Source of the DNA: Lachnospiraceae bacterium MD308
GTDB lineage: Bacteria; Bacillota; Clostridia; Lachnospirales; Lachnospiraceae
Direction of reading: 5' to 3'
DNA: 64,000 bases
Assembly (NCBI GenBank): GCA_000403475.2
Contig: KE159795.1
Span: 1,519,189-1,583,188, forward strand
The notes beneath the pieces were generated by a model, which did not search any database, was not told where the DNA came from, and was given only the letters and a program-made list of their open reading frames with translations. Shown here in pieces: positions 15,731 to 23,517 of the stretch. Position 1 is the stretch's first letter; each line of letters opens with the position of its first letter. A program made the translations under genes and the position numbers.

Positions 15731-15780
15731 GTCTATTTTTCTTAGAAATCCCAACATGTTTAAATTAATGGCTTTTCGAC

Positions 15781-15806
15781 TTCCGATAATATTTCTTATC
15801 GGAAGT
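15781..15806. repeat. Right inverted repeat (recombination site)
   Basis: Exact reverse complement of 15623-15648. It lies 80 nt upstream of csrA. Confidence 0.9.
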
Positions 15807-15886
15807 CCATGCTTTAAAGCCCCTGAAAATCAATGTTTGCACCGTTCCTATAACTAAAAAACGCAAAGCACAGGGAGGTGTAGGAG

Positions 15887-16105
15887 ATGTTATCTCTTGG
15901 AAGGAATCCGGGCGAATATCTGGTAATCGGCGAGGACATTGTCATACAGGTAGTGTCCATGGAAGGCGATCTCAGGCTGTCCATCGACGCGCCGAAAAAT
16001 GTCAGCATCGTGCGGGGCGAAGTATATGAGAAAAGCCATGACAAGCCAGCATGTCTTTCAGGAAAAAAAGGACGCAGAGACAGACGCGCAGTCCCCTCTC
16101 CGTAG
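15887..16105 (+). CDS. csrA: Carbon storage regulator CsrA (RsmA), flagellin translation repressor
   Basis: 72 residues. The core ([34 protein letters not shown]) is the five-strand CsrA fold, with the RNA-contacting residues near Leu4 and the Arg of SIVRGEVY kept. The last 20 residues are a basic tail not usual for the family. Strong AGGGAGG site. In Firmicutes CsrA binds the flagellin mRNA leader and is antagonised by FliW. Here it sits in front of a flagellin gene whose leader carries matching sites, inside the recombinase/flagellin/TldR cassette. Confidence 0.9.
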   Translation: MLSLGRNPGEYLVIGEDIVIQVVSMEGDLRLSIDAPKNVSIVRGEVYEKSHDKPACLSGKKGRRDRRAVPSP

Positions 16106-16224
16106 CCGGAACCCGCAAAAACCGGACACGGCGATTGTACGGTCAGCGTTTTCAACTCTTCTGTCAAAGGATCCGGGCAGAGGATTTGGAATAAATGCCG
16201 AAAGGCACAGCAAAAAAACTTATG

Positions 16225-16260
16225 CGGGAGAATGGATGCTCCCGTCCACATTCAAGGAGG
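16225..16260 (+). promoter_or_regulatory. CsrA-type binding sites in the flagellin leader
   Basis: Hairpin CGGGAG-AATGGATG-CTCCCG shows GGA in its loop (16225-16244), and the second GGA is in the ribosome site CAAGGAGG (16253-16260). A GGA loop hairpin plus a GGA in the Shine-Dalgarno is the same two-site layout by which CsrA blocks hag translation in Bacillus subtilis. Confidence 0.65.
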
Positions 16261-16268
16261 TATATTTT

Positions 16269-18449
16269 ATGAGAATTCAACACAACATAGCGGCATTAAG
16301 CGCTTACAGAAACTTAACGAACAACAACAGCATGCTTTCTAAGAACTTAGAAAAACTGTCATCCGGCTACAGGATCAATCGTGCAGGCGACGATGCGGCA
16401 GGTCTTGCAATTTCCGAGAAGATGCGCGCACAGATCACAGGTCTTGAGACAGCTCAGAAGAATGCCAACGATGGCATTTCTTTAATCCAGACAGCAGAAG
16501 GCGCCCTTACTGAAGTTCACTCTATGTTAAACCGTATGGTAGAGCTGGCAAACCAGTCCGCCAACGGAACATACATGGACGATGACCGCGACAGTCTTCA
16601 GGCAGAAGTTGACGCCCTGCTTGATGAGATCAACCGAATCTCCAAGAGCACGAACTTCAACGGCCGTACTTTGCTGGACGGCAAGATGGCACTTGAAAGC
16701 GAGGCAAAAGAAATAACAGCCGGAGATATAGGGGCGCTTTCTGATGTGGAAATGACCCATATCGCAGACGGCGTAAAATCAAAAACTCCTGTAAAGGGAA
16801 TCTACGAGCTGGATCTGAGCAATGTTAAGATTGCCAATAACGCCGCCGCAAAAGGCGCTCCTGACATAAAAGCTCCTGACGCTGACGCTGTAACCGTCGC
16901 AAACGGAGACGGTGCAGGAGCCAAGGCATCTTTCACATTTGACGTGGCAGGAGCTGCGATTACTGCCGCTACAGAGGCAGACGGGTCTGTAACAGCAAAC
17001 CAGACCGCCACATTTACAATTGCAGGACAGGATGTAACAATTGACGTAACGGCAGATATGACGGATGCGGAGATTGCCACTGCATTAAACGGCAAGACAT
17101 TTGATATTGACGGCATCACTTATACAGCAACCGCTACCGGAACTTCCATAGTATTTGAGGCGGCTGATGATACTCTCACAACTCACGATACCGCAAATCA
17201 GACCGTTGCTGCTGCCGGAGGAAATACAGACAACGCGGATGCTGCAGTGGGCGTTAAAGTTACATTAGGCGATTATGAATTGGAGCTGGACGGCCTTGAG
17301 GTCGGTATCGGAGAGGAGGCAGACGGCAAAGCCATCGCTGCAAAATTCATGGAAAACATCGCTGCAAACGGCAATAAGGTTACAATCGGCGGCGAAGAAT
17401 TTGAAGTTACAAACGCTGACGGCAAGCTTACATTCACGATGGTAAATAACCCAAGCAAAGAATTCACGCAGGATATGAGCGCAAAGCTGGAAGTTACCGA
17501 TAATGCAGGCACTGTCCTTGACCCAGGCACAGCCGGCGACGACTTTACCGGCAACGGCGTACACATCAACCAGGGCGAGGCGATCGGTGTAAACGTGATA
17601 AAAGAGGCTGTTTTCGGCAGCGGAAATGACGCCGTGGCACAGGGCAGCTTTGATCTTGCAGACTTAGATCTCAAAGACGGAAGTGTACTGAAAATCGGCG
17701 ATACCACATATACCTTTGCAGTCGGCAAAGACAGCAAGGTAAAAGCCGGTGCAAACGTCATCGACTTAAAAGACTTTGAAAAAGACTCCGCAGGTCTTGC
17801 AGAGGCTGCCGCAAAGCGTCTCAGTAATATTGCAAAAGACAATGCGACATTCAAAGTGACCAGCGATAATACAAGCAGCACAGTACGGCTGACGGAAATT
17901 CCGGGTGCCATCGATTATACGAAGAACAACCTTGAAGGCGCAACGGCAGGCGACCGCAACGACATCCCCGCTGACAAAGTTCAGGCTGCATGGGCAGGGC
18001 TTGTACAACACGGCGAGATGGCCCTTGAAGATGCAAGCGTTGCAGCCGAAGGCGGCCTGACCCTCCAGATCGGCGACACATCCGATTCTTTCAACAGGCT
18101 TACAATCGGTATCGGAGATATGTCCGCAAAAGGACTTCTGATCCATGATATCGATATCTCCACCCAGGAGGGGGCTACTGAGGCTGTCAACAAGATTAAG
18201 ACTGCCATCAATTCAGTATCTAAGCAGAGAGGCGACCTTGGAGCACTCCAGAACCGCTTAGAGCATACCATCAATAACTTAAGCGTAACGACCGAGAACA
18301 TCACTGCTGCCGAGAGCCGCATCCGCGACGTTGACATGGCAAATGAGATGATGGCTTACACAAAGAACAACATCCTCGTTCAGGCATCCCAGGCTATGCT
18401 TGCACAGGCAAACCAGGTTCCGCAGGGTGTCCTTCAGTTGCTCCAGTAA
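16269..18449 (+). CDS. Flagellin, large variable-domain type
   Basis: 726 residues. The N-terminal D0/D1 (1-140) has [41 protein letters not shown] and ANQSANGTY. The C-terminal D1/D0 has [15 protein letters not shown] and ends [12 protein letters not shown]. Between them lies an Ala/Thr/Asp-rich surface region of about 470 residues, much longer than in minimal flagellins. The longer open frame from 15999 overlaps csrA; ATG 16269 has AAGGAGG 8 nt upstream. Its neighbours (recombinase, invertible sigma-28 promoter, csrA, TldR) suggest an alternative, phase-variable filament protein rather than the main flagellin of the flagellar regulon. Confidence 0.95.
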   Translation: MRIQHNIAALSAYRNLTNNNSMLSKNLEKLSSGYRINRAGDDAAGLAISEKMRAQITGLETAQKNANDGISLIQTAEGALTEVHSMLNRMVELANQSANGTYMDDDRDSLQAEVDALLDEINRISKSTNFNGRTLLDGKMALESEAKEITAGDIGALSDVEMTHIADGVKSKTPVKGIYELDLSNVKIANNAAAKGAPDIKAPDADAVTVANGDGAGAKASFTFDVAGAAITAATEADGSVTANQTATFTIAGQDVTIDVTADMTDAEIATALNGKTFDIDGITYTATATGTSIVFEAADDTLTTHDTANQTVAAAGGNTDNADAAVGVKVTLGDYELELDGLEVGIGEEADGKAIAAKFMENIAANGNKVTIGGEEFEVTNADGKLTFTMVNNPSKEFTQDMSAKLEVTDNAGTVLDPGTAGDDFTGNGVHINQGEAIGVNVIKEAVFGSGNDAVAQGSFDLADLDLKDGSVLKIGDTTYTFAVGKDSKVKAGANVIDLKDFEKDSAGLAEAAAKRLSNIAKDNATFKVTSDNTSSTVRLTEIPGAIDYTKNNLEGATAGDRNDIPADKVQAAWAGLVQHGEMALEDASVAAEGGLTLQIGDTSDSFNRLTIGIGDMSAKGLLIHDIDISTQEGATEAVNKIKTAINSVSKQRGDLGALQNRLEHTINNLSVTTENITAAESRIRDVDMANEMMAYTKNNILVQASQAMLAQANQVPQGVLQLLQ

Positions 18450-18494
18450 GCACGTTTTCTGGAAAGCGTTTAAGATTTACAAAGTTACACATAA

Positions 18495-18525
18495 GTCTGG
18501 GGCGGGGTCATATCCGCCCCCGGAC
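18495..18525 (+). terminator. Terminator after flagellin
   Basis: GTCTGGGGCGG pairs with CCGCCCCCGGAC around an 8-nt loop, followed by ATTTCATTTC. The T-run is poor, so read-through into the TldR gene is likely. Confidence 0.6.
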
Positions 18526-18562
18526 ATTTCATTTCACATACGGAAGGCAGGGTACTTATCGC

Positions 18563-19888
18563 ATGCCACAAAAAGACACCCGTAAAACCGTCTGCAAAAC
18601 TGTCTGCCAGTATAACAGAGAGCCTCTCTCTGACACAGACATGCAGAAACTTACCGACATCGCCGGAGATTACCGAACCGTCAAGAACTACGTCTACCAG
18701 CGTTACAGCGGCATCGCCTCGCTCCCCAAGATATATCCCGGCTACACTGTCCAGAACGAGATGACAGCGTCAGGCCTTCGGGGTGAGCTTGGCATCCCTT
18801 CTGTCTATTTTTACCTCGCCGTATTCGACGCGCTGGGAGACATCAAAAGCCAGTGGACGAAAACGAGAGCAGCCGTGAGGAAAGCTGTCGGCCAGAATGA
18901 CAATTTTACTGGGGAAGAAAAGCATTATCTGCGCTTTTGCCTAAAGGCCAATGACGCTTTCGAAGGCGCACTTATGCAAAAGCCGCCGAAAGACTGGAGT
19001 CTCCCGCCGGAAATCCGAAAACGATATGAAGAACTTTCCGGCCGCCTCGGCACAAATGTTCCGGATAAGCTCCTCCGCTACCTCTGCCGAAAGGTTCGCA
19101 AGTACCATGTAAAGCCCCATTCGGAGACTGCGGACGGGTTCTTCTCCTCAGGGGGAACTCACCGTTATGCAGACCATGGAATCTACCTGACTACCAAAGA
19201 GCGGCGCAGGCGGATCTTCATCCCTCTTACCGACAGCAATAAGTATAAAAGCCAGATATACGTCCGGCTCTTCCCGGAAAAGAACAGCGTAGAACTAAAA
19301 GCCGCCATCCAGACAGCGGTTCACTATCACCCTGATTATGTAAGCCGGGTGGGGATCTCTCTTGGGATGTCCGCCATGCTCACCACAGACGAAGGACAAA
19401 TTTACGGGGAAAAGCTCGGCATTTACCAGACAGAATTTTCAACCTGGGTAAGACAGCAGGTAGGAAAATACAATGCCAACCGGAACGCAGAGCCCGGCAG
19501 GAAGAAATACAATGCAAGAAAGCATAGGATGCAGGAATTTCTGCACAGCTATATCAACATGGAACTAAACCGCTTTTTACGGGAGGAGAAACCGAAAACC
19601 GTCTGCCTCCCCAAGCTCCCTCCTCCAAAGGGCAGCGGTTTTAAAGCAAGCATCAACTACTCTGCCGTCATGTGGCAGAGGGGGTATATCAGGGCACGGC
19701 TGGAGCAAAAATGCCGCGAGCAGTCGGTAGAGCTTATAAAAGTGTACGCAAAAGACATCAGCCGGGAGTGCAGCCGGTGCGGCGCACCCGGCCATACAGA
19801 AAACAGGGAATTTCGCTGTCCTGTCTGCGGTTACCGGGCAGACATAAAAGTAAACGCAGCGAAAAACGCGAAAAAACGCGGATCATAA
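18563..19888 (+). CDS. TnpB-like nuclease-dead protein (TldR-like), RNA-guided repressor candidate
   Basis: 441 residues with TnpB architecture: helical N-terminal half, RuvC-like half, zinc ribbon. All three RuvC acids are gone. The RuvC-I motif GIDLG is GISLG (in SRVGISLGMSAMLTTDEG, near 265). The RuvC-II vvEdL is VCLPKLPPP (near 340). The final DRDxNAA is DIKVNAAKN (near 432). The zinc ribbon is intact (CSRCG, CPVCG), so the fold and RNA/DNA binding may be kept. Nuclease-dead TnpBs next to fliC are known in Enterobacteriaceae as guide-RNA-dependent repressors of host flagellin. No transposon ends or tnpA were seen. It follows flagellin and precedes a guide-like RNA. Confidence 0.85.
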   Translation: MPQKDTRKTVCKTVCQYNREPLSDTDMQKLTDIAGDYRTVKNYVYQRYSGIASLPKIYPGYTVQNEMTASGLRGELGIPSVYFYLAVFDALGDIKSQWTKTRAAVRKAVGQNDNFTGEEKHYLRFCLKANDAFEGALMQKPPKDWSLPPEIRKRYEELSGRLGTNVPDKLLRYLCRKVRKYHVKPHSETADGFFSSGGTHRYADHGIYLTTKERRRRIFIPLTDSNKYKSQIYVRLFPEKNSVELKAAIQTAVHYHPDYVSRVGISLGMSAMLTTDEGQIYGEKLGIYQTEFSTWVRQQVGKYNANRNAEPGRKKYNARKHRMQEFLHSYINMELNRFLREEKPKTVCLPKLPPPKGSGFKASINYSAVMWQRGYIRARLEQKCREQSVELIKVYAKDISRECSRCGAPGHTENREFRCPVCGYRADIKVNAAKNAKKRGS

Positions 19889-19905
19889 GAACAATGCTTA
19901 GATAA

Positions 19906-19934
19906 ATGAGGGCAATGGGCCTGCCCTCATTTTA
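19906..19934 (+). terminator. Terminator after the TldR-like gene
   Basis: ATGAGGGCA and TGCCCTCAT form a perfect 9-bp stem around a 7-nt loop, followed by TTTTA. It separates the protein transcript from the guide-RNA region, so that RNA probably has its own promoter or is processed. Confidence 0.8.
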
Positions 19935-19937
19935 CTG

Positions 19938-19964
19938 AAAAGACTGGGCAAACGTTCATGATAA
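19938..19964 (+). promoter_or_regulatory. Possible sigma-28-like promoter of the guide RNA
   Basis: AAAAGACT, 11 nt, CATGATAA scores 5 of 8 in each box of the flagellar sigma consensus with exact spacing. This is weak and tentative. A start near 19972 would give a guide RNA of about 210 nt. Confidence 0.3.
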
Positions 19965-19971
19965 GCAGATG

Positions 19972-20190
19972 TGCATCATCTGTAATAGGAAAATCAGTTA
20001 TGCTGACGACGGCATTAGAAGGCAGGCGCAGTATCAGAACGACACTCTGAAAAGCTGCTTCGAGCCTGCGTATTGGGTATGCCAGGACTCCGGGAACACG
20101 CATCCTGCGTGACGTACCGGGGAGCGAAGTGGGAGAAATCCCGCATCATAACGGAAGAAGGCGACATTTCTTACAGCTTTACTAATCCTC
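19972..20190 (+). ncRNA. Guide RNA (omega-RNA-like) of the TldR-like protein
   Basis: A 290-nt gap between the TldR-like stop and the convergent TetR gene carries no reading frame but several hairpins: CAGATG/CATCTG (19965-19982), GGCAGGC/GCCTGC (near 20020-20070) and GGGA-GAAA-TCCC (20131-20142). TnpB-family guide RNAs are encoded just 3' of the protein gene with the scaffold first and the guide last. The last hairpin is followed by sequence that ends in a segment complementary to a sigma-28 promoter. Exact ends are inferred. Confidence 0.7.
20160..20181 (+). other. Predicted guide segment, complementary to a sigma-28 promoter
   Basis: Its reverse complement reads TAAAGCTG, 11 nt, GCC: a flagellar -35 box, the exact sigma-28 spacer length and the first three bases of a GCCGATAA -10 box. 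If a resident promoter continues GATAA there, the opposite strand would present TTATC next to the guide match, in the position of a TnpB target-adjacent motif. The local invertible promoter matches this guide at only 15 of 22 positions and so could escape. Confidence 0.65.
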
Positions 20191-20228
20191 TTCCCCTATG
20201 ACCAATGTGCCTTATTTAAAAAATAAAA

Positions 20229-20828
20229 TCATTTGCGAAAATGCCCCATCATAACGGGCATCCATTCTTTACTCCTCTCTGCGAGGGAGTAGCTCCCTTT
20301 ATTCAGACACCAGTCGTACACCAGCGCTCGCTCGCACATGGAATAATACTGTACGATATCGCTGACCGGTTTCTCAGCGCATATCTCTCCCTTTTTCTGC
20401 CCTTCTTCCACAATCTTTGTCACAAGTTTATAATAATGGCGGTTCTGGTCTAAAAGGTGCCTCTGCCCCGCCGCCACAAGCTGCGTCGAATACAGGGAGG
20501 ACAAAAGGTCGATGCTTATCTTCTCCTCCATCATGCTGTGCGCCTTGTAGTTAATATAGATCAGCTTGCCAAAGCTGTCCATGCCCTCCTCCATCTCACG
20601 GTCAAGCTCTTCATAATACTCGTCAAGGACAAGGGAAAGCGTATTGAGCAGTTCATCCTTCGTGCTGAAATAATAGTAAAATGAGCCTTTAGAAGTCTCC
20701 GACAGTTCAATGATCTCGTCAACTGTAGTTCCGTTATACCCTTTCTCGTAAAACAGCTGCCATGCGGCAGACACGATCCTGCTCTTCACACTTTTCTTTT
20801 CTGTTCCGTTTCCCAATCCATTTTCCAT
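20229..20828 (-). CDS. TetR/AcrR-family transcriptional regulator
   Basis: 199 residues. The N-terminal TetR helix-turn-helix is clear (IVSAAWQLFYEKGYNGTTVDEII, then SKGSFYYYFSTKDELL, residues 20-65), followed by a helical ligand and dimer domain. It follows the acylphosphatase gene by 12 nt on the same strand, so the two are probably cotranscribed. No efflux pump is adjacent, so the target is not obvious. It ends 40 nt from the guide-RNA region, convergent to it. Confidence 0.88.
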   Translation of the reverse strand: MENGLGNGTEKKSVKSRIVSAAWQLFYEKGYNGTTVDEIIELSETSKGSFYYYFSTKDELLNTLSLVLDEYYEELDREMEEGMDSFGKLIYINYKAHSMMEEKISIDLLSSLYSTQLVAAGQRHLLDQNRHYYKLVTKIVEEGQKKGEICAEKPVSDIVQYYSMCERALVYDWCLNKGSYSLAERSKEWMPVMMGHFRK

Positions 20829-20840
20829 AACTTTTCTCCA

Positions 20841-21110
20841 TCATCTGATCTTAAAGCTGGTTTCTTCCTCTACAGGGATATCTTCCGAATCGATCCAGCT
20901 TATGTCGATAAACATGCTGCGGTTAAGGCCTTCCATCAGCTTGAAGATCATAGGCTCCCGCCCCTGGACTTCCATAAGCACTGTGCCGTCGTGTTCATTT
21001 CTCACCCATCCCGAAAGCCCGATGGACTGCGCTAAATGTCTCGCCGTATAGCGGAAACCCACTCCCTGTACACGCCCGTGAAAGACGATTCTTTTTCGTA
21101 TCTCAGACAT
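20841..21110 (-). CDS. acyP: Acylphosphatase
   Basis: Hydrolyses acyl phosphates such as acetyl phosphate. About 89 residues with the two signature blocks: GRVQGVGFRYTARHLA, whose Arg binds phosphate, and GWVRNEHDGTV, whose Asn is catalytic. I start at the ATG of MSEIRKR (AGGA about 9 nt upstream); a longer frame adds nine residues without a ribosome site. First gene of a short operon with tetR. Confidence 0.9.
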   Translation of the reverse strand: MSEIRKRIVFHGRVQGVGFRYTARHLAQSIGLSGWVRNEHDGTVLMEVQGREPMIFKLMEGLNRSMFIDISWIDSEDIPVEEETSFKIR

Positions 21111-21212
21111 ATCTTCACATCCTATGCTGCATTTCATTCATTGTACATGAAAATAAGGGGAAATGCAATTCTCAAAGATTGTTTAATTATACAGAAAACA
21201 GCCGGCTCTGTT

Positions 21213-22051
21213 TTAAGATGTCCTCTCCAGCTCCTCAATCCGTTTCAGCGCCTTTTCATACGCCTGCCTTGTTTCTTCCAACTCCTGTTCTTTTCTTTCC
21301 GCCTTCTGCCTTTCCTCTTCCGCCTTCTGCCTTTCCTCTTCCGCCTTCTGCTTTTCCTCTTCCGCCTTCTGCTTTTCCTCCTCCACCTTACGTTTTACCT
21401 GGTTCAGCTCCTCCTGCATCTCGTCAATCATCAACTGCACCGTATTCCGGTCCAGCTCACGCAGCTCCTTTGAAAACATACCCATCACCTCTTCTATATT
21501 CCGGCAGATCTCATAAATCTGCCCGTACATGGCTTTGAAGTCTGAATATTTTTCTATGATGGAAATGACCGCCTCCGGCTCATCCATACTCAGAAACACC
21601 AGCCATGCCTCCAGCCGATTCTCTATCCTGATATGTTTATTGTGCTGGATTTCCCGGAAGATGTCAAGTGGCACGAACAGATATTTCTGGAGGAGGTTTA
21701 TCTCTATCCCGGTATTGGATTTCTGTTCAAAATAGTGGAGATATGTATCTGGAAACTGATGGAATGCCGATGTGCTCTGCTCAAATAAGACGATGGTGTA
21801 GACTTCCTTGATATCTTTATAGACAAATTTCTTCTTCCGTTTGCTGCGGACTCTCTTATACTGCCGGAGCAGCAAGTCGGCGGAATAACATGCGCTCCGC
21901 GAACCCCGGTGCAGAAATCCAAGAACTCCTGCCGGTGATTTTCACCCCATTGTTCAAACATTGATTTCAAATGCCTGTCTGCCTCAATCTGTTCCATAAT
22001 AGATTCCCTTGTCTGAATCATTGGAAAATACTCCTGTAATTTGTTTGCCAT
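21213..22051 (-). pseudogene. Rpn family nuclease gene with internal deletion and frameshift
   Basis: The N-terminal part (MANKLQEYFPMIQTRESI to EFLDFCTGVRG) is normal for clostridial Rpn/PD-(D/E)XK nucleases. In another frame the sequence resumes at SRSACYSADLLLRQYKR and runs to the usual helical C-terminus and a Glu/Lys/Gln-rich coiled coil. In intact relatives roughly 70 residues, including the catalytic block before GQRxxCYSADLL, lie between these points. The gene therefore has an internal deletion that also shifts frame, near 21900. Two separate open frames (21213-21875 and 21704-22051) remain. The tail contains a coding repeat of (AEEE)(R/K)QK units. Confidence 0.75.
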
Positions 22052-22272
22052 ACGCAAAATCCTCCTTGTAAATCTACCCATAGGGCTTAATCTGTAAACA
22101 GTTGCTTTGGATAACTGCCCCGAACGCGGAGCGATAAGATAATACGGCTTTTCAGCCTGAAATGATTTGGAGAACAGCTAAAAATGCTGTCCTGATTTTT
22201 ACTATCATAGCACAATGGCATAAAAAAGCAAGATGATTTTTAAAAATATTTACAAAATTCTCCCTCAAGTTA

Positions 22273-23130
22273 TCATAGTCTCTCTTTCATAAACAGTGAC
22301 CACACCCGCCCGGCAATTATCCTCTGCCCATCCCCGTCAGGATGCAGCCCATCCGCCTGAAGATGCTCCTCCATGCCGGCCTCCCTGATGTCCGCCGCCT
22401 GATACCCATACACTTCCTGATATTCCATAATAACATCATTGACGCGTCCAATCTGCTGTTCAATATACAAATTCAGCATCCTGAAACCCTCTTTCTCCCC
22501 CACTGGATTATAAAGGGTAGTCACTATCACCCGGCAGCTTTTCTTCCGGTTCTTCTGGATGCTATCCATCATTCTCTTCCAGTCCTCTTCAAACTCCTCC
22601 CATCTCCATCCTTTCATAATCTCTGCTGCCTTCGCCGCCAATTCCGGGTTCTTAGCCATCCTTTTCTGAAATGCCGAAAAAACAGTTTCCATATCCTGCA
22701 CTTCTGCCTCTTCCCCGAAAATCTCTCTGTACAGTTCCCGGCATCTTTTCAAAATATCATTAGCTCCTGCCGTAACGGTAATCAAATCTGCGTTTTTAAT
22801 CTCTTCCTGCACCTTTACATCTGAAAGGTATCTTTCGCACAGCCCATCCGCCGTAATCCCATTCTTAGTATACTCTGAAAAAGAGACGGAATCTCCCTTC
22901 ACTTCTCTCAGTTCCTCCGTCAATATCCGGGGATATCCTTCCATATCTTGCTCCTCCGAGACAGAATATCCGTTAGGGATGCTGTCTCCCAGCGCAACAT
23001 AATAAAAGGCTGCCTCATCCATGCCTGCCTCTCTCCTGCCGACCCGCATGAAAGCCGCCATAACCCCTACGCATAAAATCAATACTATAATTAACATTCC
23101 GAAAATCCTGCCCCTCATCTTCACTTTCAT
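22273..23130 (-). CDS. Membrane-anchored GDSL/SGNH-type lipase/esterase
   Basis: 285 residues. A hydrophobic N-terminal segment (residues 9-27) anchors or exports it. Block I is YVALGDSIPNGYSV (near 46), the Asn block is TAGANDI (near 120) and the Asp-His pair is DGLHPDGDG (near 262), so the full SGNH triad is present. Substrate unknown; cell-wall or glycan esters are common for exported members. Its start overlaps a small frame by 4 nt and it is preceded by a terminator-like hairpin. Confidence 0.85.
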   Translation of the reverse strand: MKVKMRGRIFGMLIIVLILCVGVMAAFMRVGRREAGMDEAAFYYVALGDSIPNGYSVSEEQDMEGYPRILTEELREVKGDSVSFSEYTKNGITADGLCERYLSDVKVQEEIKNADLITVTAGANDILKRCRELYREIFGEEAEVQDMETVFSAFQKRMAKNPELAAKAAEIMKGWRWEEFEEDWKRMMDSIQKNRKKSCRVIVTTLYNPVGEKEGFRMLNLYIEQQIGRVNDVIMEYQEVYGYQAADIREAGMEEHLQADGLHPDGDGQRIIAGRVWSLFMKERL

Positions 23131-23282
23131 CTCCGGCTCCTACCTCCCCGATTAAAAAAGGAACCGCTTAAGCTATCTTCATAAGCATTACAGCAGTTCC
23201 TTTTACATACTCTCTTATGTATACCTTGACGGACAACGTCCGCCTGTTCCGTAGGATTTACATTCTGGTTCATCCTATTCAT
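23127..23282 (-). CDS. Possible 51-residue Cys-containing peptide upstream of the GDSL gene
   Basis: The frame starts MNRMNQNVNPTEQAD after AAAGGA and ends overlapping the GDSL start (ATGA). It has three Cys in KRVCKRNCCNA and a basic end. I do not recognise it. Most of the second half coincides with a long hairpin, so the region may be a structured leader that is only accidentally open. Confidence 0.3.
   Translation of the reverse strand: MNRMNQNVNPTEQADVVRQGIHKRVCKRNCCNAYEDSLSGSFFNRGGRSRR
23154..23204. terminator. Terminator-like hairpin before the GDSL gene
   Basis: On the minus strand AAAAGGAACTGCT pairs with AGCGGTTCCTTTTTT around a 25-nt loop, ending in six T. It lies 24 nt before the GDSL start and could act as an attenuator or end an upstream small transcript. 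Confidence 0.5.
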
Positions 23283-23517
23283 CCTTTCTTTATTTATATT
23301 CAGAGTGATAGAGATATTCACGTAAATGCCAACAAATATCCCATCCCCTGTTAAATTCATCATATTCGCCTGCCATCATTATAACAATTGCACATAAAAA
23401 AGACAATCTATTTTAATTTCCCAAATTCCCAATGCCTATAATTTCTTCCAGCAAATTCTTCCCTGTCAACTTCACTTCTGAAACCGTAATACAGAACTGG
23501 TTTTAATTTTCGTATAC

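Larger units (their letters stand above)
15623..15806. mobile_element. Invertible promoter segment
   Basis: Perfect 26-bp inverted repeats at 15623-15648 and 15781-15806 flank 132 bp. Each repeat contains TTCCGATAA, a 6-nt asymmetric centre (GAAATA) and TTATCGGAA, the 9-6-9 layout of a tyrosine recombinase crossover site. Because the centres face opposite ways, recombination would invert the inner part. The inner part holds a sigma-28 promoter on the minus strand, so this assembly shows the arrangement in which that promoter points away from csrA and flagellin. Confidence 0.88.

Noticed and set aside
15999-16268. N-terminal extension of flagellin overlapping csrA
   Set aside because: The true flagellin start has a strong ribosome site at 16254-16260 and the conserved MRIQHN opening; the extension is frame overlap with csrA.
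17273-17911. 212-codon minus-strand frame inside flagellin
   Set aside because: It is the shadow of the Ala/Thr/Asp-rich variable domain; composition is explained by the flagellin codons.
18563-19888. An active IS200/IS605 transposon
   Set aside because: No tnpA, no subterminal hairpin ends, and all RuvC catalytic residues are replaced.
21286-21385. Tandem CTTCCGCCTTCTGC-like repeats
   Set aside because: They encode the coiled-coil tail of the Rpn remnant and are not a CRISPR or regulatory array.
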